Below are positions 1 through 12,115 of a stretch of DNA of 64,000 bases, piece by piece. The first letter of the stretch is position 1, and each line of letters starts with the position of its first letter. A program made the translations under genes and the position numbers. Source of the stretch: Ciona intestinalis (lineage: Eukaryota > Chordata > Ascidiacea > Phlebobranchia > Cionidae); the NCBI RefSeq assembly GCF_000224145.3, contig NC_020177.2:1285536-1349535 (forward strand). The letters are read 5' to 3'. Under the pieces are notes generated by a model. The model searched no databases. It was given only the letters and a program-made list of their open reading frames with translations, and had not been told where the DNA came from.

Positions 1-116
1 ACAATATATGCTTCTTAAAGTTCGGTTAATATAAAAGAATTGCATACAGACATTTTAGGCACAATTGCATTATTAGTACACTCTTAAACAGCAAAAGTAA
101 TAATAAGCTACACGAA

Positions 117-2988
117 ATGGAAGAACTACAGCAAGAACCAATACAAGTCAACATTATTGTAAATAGACATGATAACAGGTAACTTAGAAATGAATTTACA
201 GTATTTATCCTTGCGTGGCGGGGCAATGACAGTTGTTATACCACAGGTGTTCTGTTTTATACACCTCGTGCACGCGCATACGAATTTCACGTTTGCAATT
301 TTGGTATTTTACTTCATGTAGATGGCTGACGTTTCTGGCAACGTATTAGTGACTGTTAAACAGCAATTTCCGTTAAGTATCTTGCTCAAGGACACATACG
401 CCCTCGGGTTGCAGCGTTAAGATTTGTGTATATTAAGTAGATACGATTTATTATTAAAGCCCCGTTTATTTGTAGATCTACCGGCGTACACATAGAACGA
501 ACAGGTTGGTATATATTTGTTTACTTTATACTATGATTCTGTGGGGTAAGATGGGATAGTGTTCTAAACAATTTTGACTACGGTCTATATAAAACTCGGG
601 TGGATTGGGTTTTATAATTCTTTAAATGTTTTTTTTTGTTTACTACTAAATGTGACGAGAAATTAGAGTGAAAAAGTACCCCTTCTTCCTCTGCCCTACT
701 ACATAAAAATAAGTCTACTATGCCGATAATGCTTGGCCTTTATTCTACTGTCGTAGTTTAACTGCGCTAAAGTAAATAGGCGGAATACATAATATTCGGT
801 AAACTATTATGCCTTATTAGAGTTCAACTATACAACAAGCCCCGTATCCATATTTGTGCCGTTTAATTTGATTTAAACTTATCGTCACCCATCTGTATAG
901 TTGTGTTTACATTTAAGTATAGGTTGGGGTGAAATGATACATGTTTTCATTCTATTTTATCGTCCAATTTGGTAGTAAACGAAAAATATTTCAAAAAAAA
1001 TTATAACCTGGCCCGGCGATTCTGAAGGAGGGTTGCTAATTATTAAAAGGCAGTTCGGAAATACGTGATTTTGTGTGCTTATGGTATCCATCTTATACCC
1101 AATGTTATATGTACTATATAGTGCACACCCTTACGCCAGATCTTAATTTAGATCAGGTTGTTCATAACGTTGAGCAGTCGACCGTGACATCGACACCACC
1201 ACTGATAAAAGACGTGGAATCCAACCAAGGATCTTACTCGGGTATATGTTGTATAGTGCTTAATAAATTTAACCTGTTTATCCTCGCATGGAAAAAATAC
1301 ACTTGTCGGTATAACATGGGTGTTTTGTTTTATACACCCCTGTCCAAGTTATGCAAGTAACTTTGTGTGTAATTACTATTTTTACAGTTCTTAATGTAAA
1401 TGGCTGACAATTTAAAGTTTTGGACAACCAAAAGGAACCACTGGGCTGGTGAAATTTCCGTGAAGTGTCTTGCGCAAGGACACATACGTCAGCAATGGTA
1501 ACGCGCAAAATCTTATAGCTATAAACTCTATATCTATAAGAGGCAGTCGCGTTAACCATTTTGCCACGATGGATTCCGGAAATTCCAAAAGATTTATATT
1601 TTGCAGGATTTCTACAGAGCGATGTTACGTCACGAAAACCGACATTCGAAGAAATGTTTTCTCCAGGTTCGAGTTTTGTTTATTTTAAATTTAAAACAGT
1701 CGTTAAAATAGCGTGCCTCCACACAAGAGCTAGGTTTCAAAAATCGGATAGGCTTAAAGCTAAAGCTTATACGTGAAATAAAACAGCGTAGTTTCTTTAG
1801 GCGGCGGTGCTTACAAGTAAATGTTATAGGGTATTTCTCATAACGTTGCAACAGATAAAATGCACGGCAACTAGCCTTTGGTATCATTATGATTAGAGAA
1901 GCTTTTAGTTAAAAGCTGTTAATACAGTACCAGGCGAACTACAAGGTACGAGTATTATGCATTTCTCCATGACTTAAAATAAAATACAACAAAATTTAAA
2001 ACGTTTCATATAGATAGAAATACAATATTATGGGGTAAGATGGAATGCCATTGGAACCTAAAATAGTCTGATCGCGTTTTTAACAAATAAACGCTCTTTT
2101 AGTGTCACGCAATTGATGAACTGCAACTAGTTATGAAACTTTTACTCATGTATTAAATATATAGGCATTGTTGAACTACTGGAAGACCGTAAATACAGCG
2201 AAGCATATTGCGTATCTCGAAAACGGATGAAAATCGACTCGGCTTTTATCGGACCCCGGGATCTTACGATACATTACGTGTGTTGTATATTGGTTGAAGA
2301 ATCTAACGAAGCGATTCAAATCAGAGAACAATTGAAGACGACAATTCAACAAAGATCCGAATTCACGGCAGCGAAGATTAAAACACATGCGGACGTTCTG
2401 GTAAGCAAAGGCAAAGTTATGGAGGCTATTTTGTTTTACCAAATCGCTGCCGAGTTTTACGGAACTGATTCGAAAGCAGCTTTAGTTGCAATAACCAGTT
2501 GCGTGTTGGGAATGAAAGAGTCCATTGTGGGGATTCTGCAAAAGAATGAGCCAGAAATAAAAGGCCTTATTCAAACACATGTGATCCCGCTTATGCGTGA
2601 CATGCGAGACCTGATTCAGCGGTCGAATGACGTCAGTGAGGGGGACCGCTGTTTGGAGGAAGTCCATTGTTTACATTATATTGAATGCAGTGAGAGCTTT
2701 ATTGGGGCGATGAGTCAACAAGAAAGTACCGTGAATGAAGCAATGTCTGCAATGGAGAGGGTGTTCCAAGAGAAAGCTGAAACGTACGCAATATATGGCC
2801 ACTTACTGCACAGCCTCGGCAATAACTACCTCCTTACCTCTCGGCCAAACGCAGCTCATAAATGCTTTGCCAAAGCTATCCAAACTTACGAGACGGCCGA
2901 AGATATCAGCGCTGGTGAACGAATTCAAGAAATTCGTGCAAGTAAAAAGAAGCTGGACAAAGCACAGCGACGCTGTAGGTCAGAATGA
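117..2988 (+). CDS. TPR-like protein of unknown function, paralog 1
   Basis: Predicted exons are 117-178 (starts MEELQQ, ends in ..HDNR with phase 2), a likely exon ending at 1241, 1607-1666 and 2165-2988 (TGA stop). The last three agree in phase. The join between the first exon and the exon ending at 1241 is unresolved, because no acceptor gives both a clean phase and a convincing peptide. The last exon is helical. It contains ILFYQIAAEFYG and a C-terminal block (HSLGNNYLLTSRPNAAHKCF) that fits a tetratricopeptide repeat. The downstream gene at 3903-5698 has the same exon plan and clear similarity (shared AFIGPRDL, EAILFYQIAAEFYG, SNDVSE/SNNVSE), so the two are tandem duplicates. TPR proteins usually act as scaffolds; no catalytic motif is visible. 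AATAAA lies at 3267-3272. The family is not recognised. Confidence 0.72.
205..418 (-). repeat. SINE copy (tRNA-derived family)
   Basis: Antisense fragment in intron 1 of the first TPR-like gene. It carries the family tail (ACAGTTGTTATACC, ACACCTCGTG) and the body (TTGCTCAAGGACACATACG). Confidence 0.6.
538..706 (+). mobile_element. MITE, TAGGGTGGGG family, divergent copy
   Basis: Starts TGTGGGGTAAGATGGG and ends CTGCCCTACTACATA. The inner part matches other copies (TTTGTTTACTACTAAATG). Confidence 0.55.
1280..1560 (-). repeat. SINE copy
   Basis: Antisense copy with the tail block at 1283-1345, the body near 1395-1500 (CTTGCGCAAGGACACATACG) and a degenerate tRNA-like head ending about 1560. 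It lies directly upstream of the exon at 1607. Confidence 0.6.
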
Positions 2989-3266
2989 AACAATAGGTTG
3001 AAGTTGTTTAACTGTTACGTCACCACAAAACAACATTGTTATGTCATTAAATGTATGATTTGTAAAATACTCGTTATTGTTACGTTGAGCTGTTCTATCC
3101 TATTTTATTTTATGGCTAAGGCCCAACGGTGTAACACGTCATGGGTCTTGGGATTTATACGCCAAGTTGGCACATTACTGCTGGGTTTATTCGATGTTGG
3201 TTTTTACTGCGTATACTTGATGTTGTTACTGTTTCATAAATTATAAATTAATCAAACTGCAGAACA

Positions 3267-3272
3267 AATAAA
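3267..3272 (+). terminator. AATAAA poly(A) signal, TPR-like paralog 1
   Basis: AATAAA about 280 nt downstream of the stop codon and well before the next gene begins at 3903. Confidence 0.5.
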
Positions 3273-3902
3273 TTTTGATAATCTGCCTAAACAGACAGTT
3301 GTTTATCGTTTTTTTTTTATGTACAGTGCTACTGTTAGGTGTAATAAGATGACTACTGTTGGCACAATATATTCTATATTTCCTAACCGTTAACACAATT
3401 AATCTCAGCGATCATGCGTGGTCGTGGTTAAGAAAACGAAATCCAGGTAAAAAGATGTTTTACACAGAAAAGTCTCAGTTCGCCAAAAGGGATGAATGGA
3501 CATAATATATAGTTTCCTTGATTGCAGAAAACACGCAAGTTGTGTCACTTTTGCTTTCTGTAATATTCAGTTTATATATGCATAAGCCAATTTGGATAAA
3601 CTTAACAATACAATTCGTAATAGTACATTCAACCGCTACAGTATCATGGGTAATGTATAGATCTGCCACAGCGCAGTACAAAAGGGGGGTGAGTTTTGGT
3701 AGCTACGCCTACGCCTATGATATATTCCGTCACCATTTTTAACAGATTTAATTTGGAACTGTAGGAAGACCACGTCATAAACATTTAAGCCGGTTGATTA
3801 AGTCAATAGGACGTGACGTATCAGCAAGGCAGTTACAATACCTATATACAAAACCACATATAAGAAGTGTTTTACAGTGTGAGAAGTCGATATAGCACAA
3901 GA

Positions 3903-5698
3903 ATGGCGAATGAAAACCAGCAAGACCCAACTAACTTACACATTACTATACCAAGTATTGTGATAAACAAAATTGATAACAGGTAGGTTTTGTGTTTATT
4001 GTTTGGTATATAATTATAATTTATTATTAAATGTACACTTGTTGTTTTAGATCAACTGGAATGCATATACAAACCGCAGGTTCGTAATGTTAATCTGTTT
4101 ATTTTCGTGTCTCAATGCAACACTTAGATATACCACGGGGTTCCCTATTTCGCACCATACGTGGTGACAGTATCCATTTAGTTCCTGTTTGTGATTTTAA
4201 CACCAATTTTGACAATAAATGACCATTGATGTGGTATTCTGGTCGCTTTTGTTAACGTTAGTAGGTCAATAACACTAACATAGATTCATTTCCTCATATT
4301 TAGTGGCTCGACTTGGTCAGTGTATTTTCACGTTTAGTCATCGGAAAAATCCCGTGCATAAAACCTTTACATAAGCTGTAGGGCCTACTACACTACTACA
4401 GTTTAGTGTAGGCGGTCAAAATCGACTATCCAAAGCAATTACCGATAAGCGTTTAATATAGTTTGTGAAGTGATTCTTCACAAGCTACGTCATCGTTACA
4501 AGATATGCAAATTAACCCACAAGGTTTGTTGATAAAAACATTCACTACAAGCACAATATATAGTAAACAAAAAATCTAGGTGGAGTGACGTCACGAAAAC
4601 CAACGATGGAAGCTATATTTGCACCTTCAGGTAAAGATTATTATTTAGCCAAAGTAGGAATGTTGGTATGATTCGCAGAATGGACTACCCGTCACGAACA
4701 AATCTCGGTAGTGAGCTGGTAGAGTACAGTATATAACCAGTTAGTAACCACATATATACACGTCATCGTTTCCCACATCGGTATTTGTTGCGACTACTCG
4801 CAATACACAATGCGTGAAACAAATTTAAACCAAAAATAGGCATATTTCTTTTTACTAAATTACATTATCGAAAATTTAAAAAGATGTCCGTCAACTATTG
4901 CAAGGACGAAAATATTACGAAGCTCACTTCAAGTCCTGTCGTCGCCTGGAAGTCGACCCTGCTTTTATTGGACCTAGGGATTTGGTCGACCATTACCTAT
5001 GTTGTATGTTGGTTAAAGAGGCGGAAGGAGCGAAACGAACCAAAGATCAAATTAATGTGTTGTTAAAAGAGAAAGCTAAAACCATGCCAAATGAAATCCA
5101 AGCATTTGCTGACACTATCCGAGGTGAATGGAGAGGCATGGAAGCGATTTTATTTTATCAAATAGCGGCAGAGTTTTATGGAAATCAATCGGAAGCAGGT
5201 TTGGGCGGTATAGCAAATTGTGTAATCCAGATCAGAGAATCCATCGTGGCAATGCTAACACTTGACGAAGATATGATACCGATCGTTCGATCCAACGTGA
5301 TTACACTAATGCATGACATGCAAGAAATGATTCGGCGATCCAATAACGTCAGTGAGGAAGATCGGTGTTTAAAAGAAGCTGAATGTTTGCATGAGATAGG
5401 ATACTGCGAATACCTGGTTGATGACATGAATGCTTGTGAAAAAACATTCATGGCGGCGATTGTTGAGATGGAAAGGGTGTTTAAGGAGAGAGCTGTAAAG
5501 TATAAAATATACAGTAGTTGTTTAAACAATCTCGGTTACACGTATGAACTCACTTCTCGATTCAAAGATGCCTGTAAATATTTCCGCACAGCTATTGAAA
5601 CTTTTAGGAAAGCTGAAGATGTCAACGATGATGAAAGAGATAAATGGACCGTCTTTTTTAACAGCAATCTGGAACGAGCCATAACAAAAATGAAATAA
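3903..5698 (+). CDS. TPR-like protein of unknown function, paralog 2
   Basis: Four exons agree in phase: 3903-3982 (MANENQQ..), 4051-4079, 4580-4630 and 4884-5698 (TAA), giving about 324 residues. The small second exon (29 nt) restores the frame between exons 1 and 3. No signal peptide or membrane segment is seen. The C-terminal two thirds is predicted helical; the segment near LNNLGYTYELTSRFKDACKY matches the TPR consensus (G8, Y11, A20 positions). Similarity to the upstream gene runs over all exons, including the shared SRKPT peptide in exon 3 and DNR at the first donor. The ATG at 4884 and the TTG at 4898 are internal and out of context, so they are not the start. Function unknown; a soluble, possibly lineage-restricted scaffold is an inference. 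Confidence 0.8.
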
Positions 5699-5884
5699 CT
5701 CCAGTCAAATTTTTCATTCCCTTGTAAGATTACCCCCAATTGGAGACTTTTCATATCTCTTTTCAATAATGCGTATACTATAGCCATTCATTTAAACATA
5801 TTTCACCTCGAAACTGTTTATTGTAAACTTTGGTGGAATTTCTTTTTGGGGGTTTTGTTTTTTCATCATGCTCCAATCTTTGGA

Positions 5885-6175
5885 TCAATCTTCTTTAAGG
5901 CCGACTCCCCCCATTGTACGGGTTGTGTCCTTACGCACACTTTTCTTCAAATTAGAACTTTAATATGTTTAATTAAATGTTATTTATCTAATTTTCACAT
6001 TGTATCGTCTGTAGGGTGGTCACGCCTTTTATCCAAAAGAATATTTCTTTCTTTTTTATCAATAAGCGTGTTTTAACAACTGTTGTTTTACCGTTACTAC
6101 CTGTCTTTTCGCTTTTGTCAACTCTCTTGTTCTTCGCTATCGTGACCGAAGAGACAAAATAAATTTCATTCATTC
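5885..6175 (+). repeat. Dispersed repeat family 3
   Basis: Contains TTTTAACAACTGTTGTTTT followed by CTGTCTTTTCG and an end like GAAGAGACAAAATAAA. The same order is seen at 13045, 15505, 24600, 37930, 58890 and 61270. All are on the plus strand. Confidence 0.6.
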
Positions 6176-6660
6176 ATATGTATTTTATGTGATTCCTGGA
6201 AGTCTGGAACTAAACCATTATAATGTGTATAATGTTTTTAAAAGTTGGTCTTGTGTTTAATTTTGTGTAAGATTGGGCCCAGTGGACACATTTTTTGTAT
6301 ATACTGTTACAAGTCACAGAATTGAGTTTTAGAGATGTATTTATTATAAAGTTACTTGTGTTATAGATGAACTATTTTAGTTGGCATGCAGTTTAAATTT
6401 AAATAACCCCAATTAGACTACTTCTGCATTGTATATACTGTGAAATACGAATCAATAATAAAAGATATACTCATGACTTATCGAGTCATTATGAACACAA
6501 GATAAATACTAGCCGAGTCGTCTTGATAATAAAGAGAAAAAAACTGAAAGAAGAACTGGAATTAAGCAGTATGAGAATTAGAGTAGTCTTCCAATCCGCT
6601 GGAAGACTCATATCATTTCGCCAATAACAACATTATTAAAAAGCCTAATAAAAAACACAA

Positions 6661-7709
6661 TGGTAATCCTTTAGCTGGTGGCCAAATTTTGGGTTCAAAA
6701 TGTTCCTTAGGTCTCACTGATACCCACTGTATAATTTTTTTGAAAAAACTCGGGCGTTCGTGTCGAAAATTAACTTCAAAAATGCGCGAAAACATGCTTT
6801 GTCACCGTAATTCGTCTGATTTGCGTAAGGTTAACGATTTATTACGTCACAATCGTGGTGTGTTACGTCACAATAGTGGTATATTACATAGGCTACAAGA
6901 CGGTATAACCTTGTTTTTTCCCACTGTTTTAACGTAGGAATCAAACGTAACAATACGCGTTCTATGACGTAATAATCCAACCTTGGTTTAAAGGGCCTAA
7001 ACACACCCCAAATGTACTTCGCTTTAATCGATAGAGTGTGTTTTTCTAATTCCAACGACACCTTACTTGTTTTAATCGGTTCTGTATAACCAAAGATATT
7101 CCAGCTCAAACACCGTGAAATTCAAAAAACGGATTTGAAAGTTGCGTGGCGAAAAAAATTGAGAAGTGTACTACCCACGTGACAAACACGTAACAAAATT
7201 GTTGAAGCGTGGCCGCTCTCATTCAGAAAGGCGAGAGGCAGTGTTTTCAGCGAAAAACGAGAGAACAAAAAAAACGCAAAAAAGCACAAAAAAACGCAGG
7301 TTTCGCTTTTTAGAATGAATCAGTCACATGACTAGTACGTTCCTACGTCACAATCACGAAGCTCGTAGTAAAAAAAGGATAGCGCTAGAGATCACTGTTT
7401 GAGGACGAATATCTCCGCCTATACTGGACCAATTTTAATAAGCAAAGTATTTTTGGAATCAATAAAACGGTCGCTTTATGAATTTACCATAAAAAATAAA
7501 AGTGACGTGGGGTGTGTTTAAGCCCTTTAATTCATAACGGCTGGTGTGGAAAATGAGGTGACGCAGCACGATTTCGCGCATTTTTAAAGTTAATTTTCGA
7601 CACCAACGACCGAGTTTTTAAAAAAAAAAAATTATACAGTGGGTATCAGTGAGACCTAAGGAACACTTTAAAACCAAAATTTCAGGTGGCCACCAGCTAA
7701 AGAATTACC
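6661..7709. mobile_element. Fold-back (long inverted repeat) DNA element
   Basis: The arms at 6661-6812 and 7558-7709 are inverted copies of each other. The left outer end is TGGTAATCCTTTAGCTGG; the right end read in reverse is TGGTAATTCTTTAGCTGG. No transposase reading frame lies inside, so it is non-autonomous. No clear target-site duplication was found. Confidence 0.75.
6988..7530. mobile_element. Second inverted-repeat element nested in the fold-back element
   Basis: The ends TTAAAGGGCCTAAACACACC (6988 onward) and, reversed from 7530, TTAAAGGGCTTAAACACACC form a separate pair inside the outer arms. This suggests one element inserted into another. Confidence 0.6.
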
Positions 7710-8265
7710 ATGTAGAATGTCGCACCTAGCAATTACATATTAATTCAACAAAACTATAAAAGCCATAAATTGTTTTAAAAACGCCTCATCGAATTTTTTA
7801 AGTTTTAGAATGCTGAATAATTATTTTTAATATATACTTATCTCTCAATTTTTTTAAAAATATTAAAAAATAATCACTGAGCCTACTATAGAGCGGAAGA
7901 GCCTTAATATTTAAACCGAATAAACACACATCTAGATGTTTAATGTAGAGTTTTCCAAATAAACAAACCTGTTAAGCTGTTAGCACCAAAGCTAAGCCAT
8001 GACCATTATGTAAATTGTAGATGTTGACTATGTTTGATGTTCAGGCAACCAAGGTCTTGAAAGTGCAGGTCATCGGTCAGTTTTGAGGGGTAAATGGACA
8101 GTTCTAAGTCTACTGGACGTTTTGTATTTGCAAAACTCTTAGTTTTAATTTGTTTTTAGCAAAAGTTTTTTACAGTTACCTGTATATTTTACACAAAACT
8201 CAAACAGTTGCAGGTATTTTTTATAGAAAAAACTTTTACATTAGCCGATTTCATTTAGTAACACT

Positions 8266-8318
8266 CAGAGTCCGTATATAAACATGAGTTGTTTATATAT
8301 GTTTATATACGAACTCTG
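8266..8318. mobile_element. 53-bp palindromic hAT-like mini-element
   Basis: The 20-nt ends (CAGAGTCCGTATATAAACAT and its inverted partner) match at 19 of 20 positions around a short loop. The element is flanked by the same 8 bases, GTAACACT, at 8258-8265 and 8319-8326. An 8-bp target duplication and CAGAG ends fit the hAT superfamily. Confidence 0.65.
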
Positions 8319-9599
8319 GTAACACTTATACACTTTTGAGTTCAAGTAAAAAAAGGAAAATTGTTACTTGCAACTGGCCAACTGTAAAAACGAACTGTTT
8401 GCGCATCACTTGAAATGGAAAGATTACAAAAAATGCGGGAAATTTTATATTTAAAACAGATGAGGCAAAGGCAGAAAACATAAAAATCTAAACACAATAA
8501 AAATTGTTTTTAGGAAGCATATTTGAACAGGACAATATAACCGTATAGATTACTAAAAGTCTTAGTACTGTCAAGTAGGAATAAATACAGCAACTTTTAT
8601 ATCCGAATGTATATATATGCTGTATTGAATATATAAATTACAACGATTAATACATGTATATTATAGAATAAAGTTTTATAAATATTAAGTGTTTACTAGT
8701 AACTTGTTAGTGAATAAAAGTGGTGTTTTAAAGATTTTTAAGATAGTTTTTTAAGATATAGTAGGGCAATAGGCCACTCCTTTTTTTAAGACAGTAGGGT
8801 ATAAATTCCGGGAAAAATTTTAGGTGCCATTGCGTGTCGTGCTGCTGGGTCTTAGCCACGTAAAATAGAGTTGATACACGGCTGGAAAGTCTTACTGTGG
8901 GGTAAAATTGGGTGACCCCGTACTCTACATTTCCTATTTACGTGTTTAACAATTAACAACGTTCGTTTAGAGTCTTAGCGACATTTAGGTTTAAGTCTGA
9001 AAATATATCGGCTCGTAAAACCGCTGTAATGTAAATGCCATAACGCATGCGCAAAATGTGCTATTGCGCATACGCCGAGACGCCACACCGCAGAAGGTGG
9101 GACGACACAAGTAAAATCCTATTGGTTACGACAGTTGTTTAAAATTCTTGCAAATAAACGGTTCCAAAATAACATTTAATCCTATATGTTCTGCACATTT
9201 GACCTGCGTTCGTGAGATAGCAACATATGTTAAAGAACCAATATGAGCAAAACGAAATGCCGACTTATGTTTGCTGCATTTCCTGCAAGTTTGCAAGATA
9301 CAATAGTAATAAAAATTGCTAAATGTAGGCTATCCTGTTAGAACAGCCTTTCTTACCTGGGATAAACTTACCAAAAAAAGGTAGAGAACCCCTGTGTTAG
9401 AACATTTCCAGTAATAATTACATCTAACTACTTTGATTATTTCCAGCGTTGTCAAAAGCCAATGCATGTGTTTATTTAATATTCACATAGACATATCTAT
9501 GACGCTTTTGTGTTATAATGTGACGCATTATAGTTTAAAGCTCTTTGAAATGGGAAACAAATATCTAGCATGAATATGGGTAAATGAATAAATGAATGA

Positions 9600-9720
9600 A
9601 TGAATAAATAAATGAATGAATGATTGTGACTTGCTTTATCCCATATCCCAACCGGAAAACGACAGTCGTTATAACACGGATGTGGAGTGTTGATGCACAT
9701 TATATACCAGCTTACAAGTT
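9600..9720 (-). repeat. SINE 3' fragment
   Basis: Antisense tail: an ATTC/ATGA-type simple repeat followed by AAACGACAGTCGTTATAACAC. The body and head are missing. Confidence 0.5.
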
Positions 9721-9953
9721 TCCATGTATGTACTTTGTGGAGGAGCTTTTAAATAAAGAGTTCACTATAACGGTTATTGATATTATTTCTCAAGGCGGTG
9801 AATGATATTATTTCTCAGTGCGTGTTTACGAACAAACTGCGATAACAACTTGCTGTTGAAATAATACTGAACAAACACATTAAACGCTGTGGCGTAACAT
9901 TGGCGTTTTGTGCATGCGTGGCCGTGTGACAACTACATCTGTCGCCTGACAGC

Positions 9954-9960
9954 TATAAAA
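9954..9960 (+). promoter_or_regulatory. Candidate TATA box of the lectin gene
   Basis: TATAAAA in a GC-richer patch about 390 nt upstream of the lectin ATG. A 5' UTR, possibly with its own intron, would lie between. Position-based inference. Confidence 0.35.
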
Positions 9961-10345
9961 GCGATATCAGTAGCTCATAGTTTGGACTTGGTCGATTTCC
10001 TAAGTTCGACGTGAAATATTTACCAAGCAGAGTCACCACCTGGCTATTTCCCCTTTATTTAGCCGAGAGGAAATAACCACGAAGTAAAATAGTATTGAAC
10101 CAGTTTCAACGAAGCTATATTTTAGATTTTAGAATGTTACTCGAATCGCTAGCGCTCAATTATGAATTGAACAATATAGGTAGGCTGTTTTAAACTTGAC
10201 GTGCGTGTTTTTATTTGATCGGTAAAAGTAAGGATATGCGCTTTTCATTTTTGAATGACGACTGTCGTTGTTATGCTTGGGTCATATTCATATAATTCCT
10301 AATACATTTCATAGATAATTTCGAAGGATAATTTAAAATATAGCT

Positions 10346-11365
10346 ATGAGATCTCTTCTTGTTCTTCTATGCTGCGTGGGTTTGGTCACTGCTCAAGCTA
10401 ACTGTAAGTAAAGTTTCCGTAGCAATTCGGTAGTTCTAGGTTATATTCTAAAAACAAACTACCGCCGCCGGAGCAGTTGCGCGCCTGCCTGAAACATAAA
10501 GGTGACAGGTTCAAGGCTCGACCCCGCTATACCATTGTAGGCGTATATTAAGTCGTCTTTGGTAAGGCACCTATAACGGTCATTGTATCAACGTTGTAAT
10601 CTCTTATTCTTTGTTTAAATTGTCAGTCATACGTTATGAAAAAAATAAAAATTATCCACAAAAATACATAAGTGGTAACTATAGTAAGCGGGCGCGTGGT
10701 GCATGAAACAGAACAACCGTATTGTAACTACTGTCGTTTTAAGTCTTCTTTTATTCACAATCGTTCCCTCTGTAGTTGTTGCTGTGAACATTTGTGAGGG
10801 TGGACGTGCAGACATTGGGTGTCCAGCTGGCCAAGTGATGGTTATACAAAGGGCGTACTACGGTAGAAAAGATCCTTCAAAGTGAGTGTTTATAGAGTAC
10901 TGTGGGGTAAGATGGGCCACCTTTAGCACATATTATCCAAATATCCTGATTGTGTTTTAAACAATTAACAACGGTATATTTGAGTCGCAAGGATACGATT
11001 TTATATTTCGTTGAATATTCTTTGTTTACTACCAAATGGGACGAGAAAATAGAAATAGGAGGTGTCCCATCTTTCCACACCCTACTGTAGTACCGTTTTC
11101 CCCTGATGAAGTTTTGCGGTAAGGCAGACGAAATGTCTCTTCTTACTGTAAATAAAAACTAAACGATTTGTGTGTTTTTAGGTGCCCTGGAAAAAACACA
11201 AACTACACAGAATGTGAGGCAACCAACTCAGAGGCTTACATTAAAAACGCTTGTGGTGGTCACCAGTCATGCTATTTGATATCCACCAACGATACCTTTG
11301 GCAGAGACCCATGCGAGGATACCTCAAAGTATACCCATGTCGAATACTACTGCCATGCACTTTAG
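10346..11365 (+). CDS. Secreted SUEL-type galactose/rhamnose-binding lectin
   Basis: Exons 10346-10403, 10776-10881 and 11182-11365 agree in phase and encode about 115 residues. The start MRSLLVLLCCVGLVTAQA is a clean signal peptide. The rest is one SUEL (Gal_Lectin) domain. It begins ICEGGRADIGC, has RAYYGRKDPSKC (the family's YGR), CGGHQSCYL, and ends TFGRDPCEDTSKYTHVEYYC with the family's DPC..T.KY..V.Y.C pattern. Domains of this family bind L-rhamnose or galactose; members occur as egg lectins and in innate immunity or cell adhesion. A single-domain secreted form is the minimal version. Intron 1 carries a sense SINE. AATAAA is at 11398-11403. Confidence 0.88.
10468..10745 (+). repeat. SINE copy in lectin intron 1
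   Basis: Sense copy with a tRNA-like head (GCAGTTGCGCGCCTGCCTG, box B-like GGTTCAAGGCTCG), body and tail (GAAACAGAACAACCG). It ends about 30 nt before the exon 2 acceptor at 10775. Confidence 0.65.
10898..11093 (+). mobile_element. MITE, TAGGGTGGGG family
   Basis: Near-complete copy in lectin intron 2: starts ACTGTGGGGTAAGATGGG, includes TTTTAAACAATTAACAACGG and TTTACTACCAAATGGGACG, and ends TTCCACACCCTACTGTAG. Confidence 0.75.
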
Positions 11366-11397
11366 TAATTCAAGAGTTGTTTTTTCTGCAACCATTA

Positions 11398-11403
11398 AAT
11401 AAA
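11398..11403 (+). terminator. AATAAA poly(A) signal, lectin gene
   Basis: AATAAA 33 nt after the TAG stop of the lectin gene. Confidence 0.6.
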
Positions 11404-11626
11404 AAGTAGAAGTTGCAAATTTGTTTATTAACAATTAACTTTGCGTGATTTTAAGATGTTCAACAGTCAGATACGAAGTTCCCCTTATACATAGTACCCT
11501 AAACAACGATTGCTAAGTTATTTTACTCTATATGCGTGTCAGGGTTGGCCATTACCAATTAAAAAAGCACGAAAACAGAACAAAATGAATTATACTAGGG
11601 TGGAGGGGAGGAGTGGGGGGGGGGGG

Positions 11627-11702
11627 TTGTTAATTGTTTAAAACACGATAAGGATATTAGGTGCTAAAGGTGTTCCATCTTCCCCCACCCTACTATATCT
11701 AT
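11627..11702 (-). mobile_element. MITE fragment, TAGGGTGGGG family
   Basis: Right-hand part only: TTGTTAATTGTTTAAAACACG through TCTTCCCCCACCCTACTATA. Confidence 0.6.
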
Positions 11703-11814
11703 TATGGTGTAAAATGCAAACCGGTGTGCAAAACAGTATGCTGGTTTTGTGCGAGTGAGCTCAAGTTTCCGAATTGGTTGAGATGGTGAAAAATGTCGCG
11801 CCGTGTGGCTAACG

Positions 11815-11903
11815 AATACAACTTGTTTATCCTTGCGTGGCCGGAAAACGCCCGGCTTACGAGTTACCACGTATATGTAAGTATGTGGGTAATTTTACTA
11901 ATT

Positions 11904-11944
<41 letters not shown>

Positions 11945-12115
11945 GTATGGCTGATAATTTAGACAACACATTAGTGACCACCACTGGCTTAGAGCAATTG
12001 CCGTCAAGTGTCTTGCCCAAGGACACATAGGCTCACAATGGTAGCAGCGACGAGCCTTGAATTCATTTCCTTTGGTTTAAGCTGGCTAACCAACCGTGCC
12101 ACGGCGCTGAACGCA
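11815..12115 (-). repeat. SINE copy with internal (AT)n
   Basis: Antisense full-length copy: tail near 11820, body near 11945-12045 (CTTGCCCAAGGACACATAGG) and tRNA-like head ending about 12110. A pure AT dinucleotide run at about 11907-11939 splits it. Confidence 0.65.

Larger units (their letters stand above)
5699..9950. other. Gene-free stretch
   Basis: I see no convincing coding exon here. It holds a family-3 repeat, a fold-back element, a small palindromic element, an (ATGA)n-type simple repeat near 9570-9622 and a partial SINE. The rest is unremarkable AT-rich sequence. Confidence 0.5.

Noticed and set aside
1073..1138. Upstream part of the ORF starting at 1073 as a coding exon of TPR paralog 1
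   Set aside because: The only acceptor that fits the phase (after 1053) gives an implausible aromatic-rich peptide; coding support begins only nearer 1140-1157.
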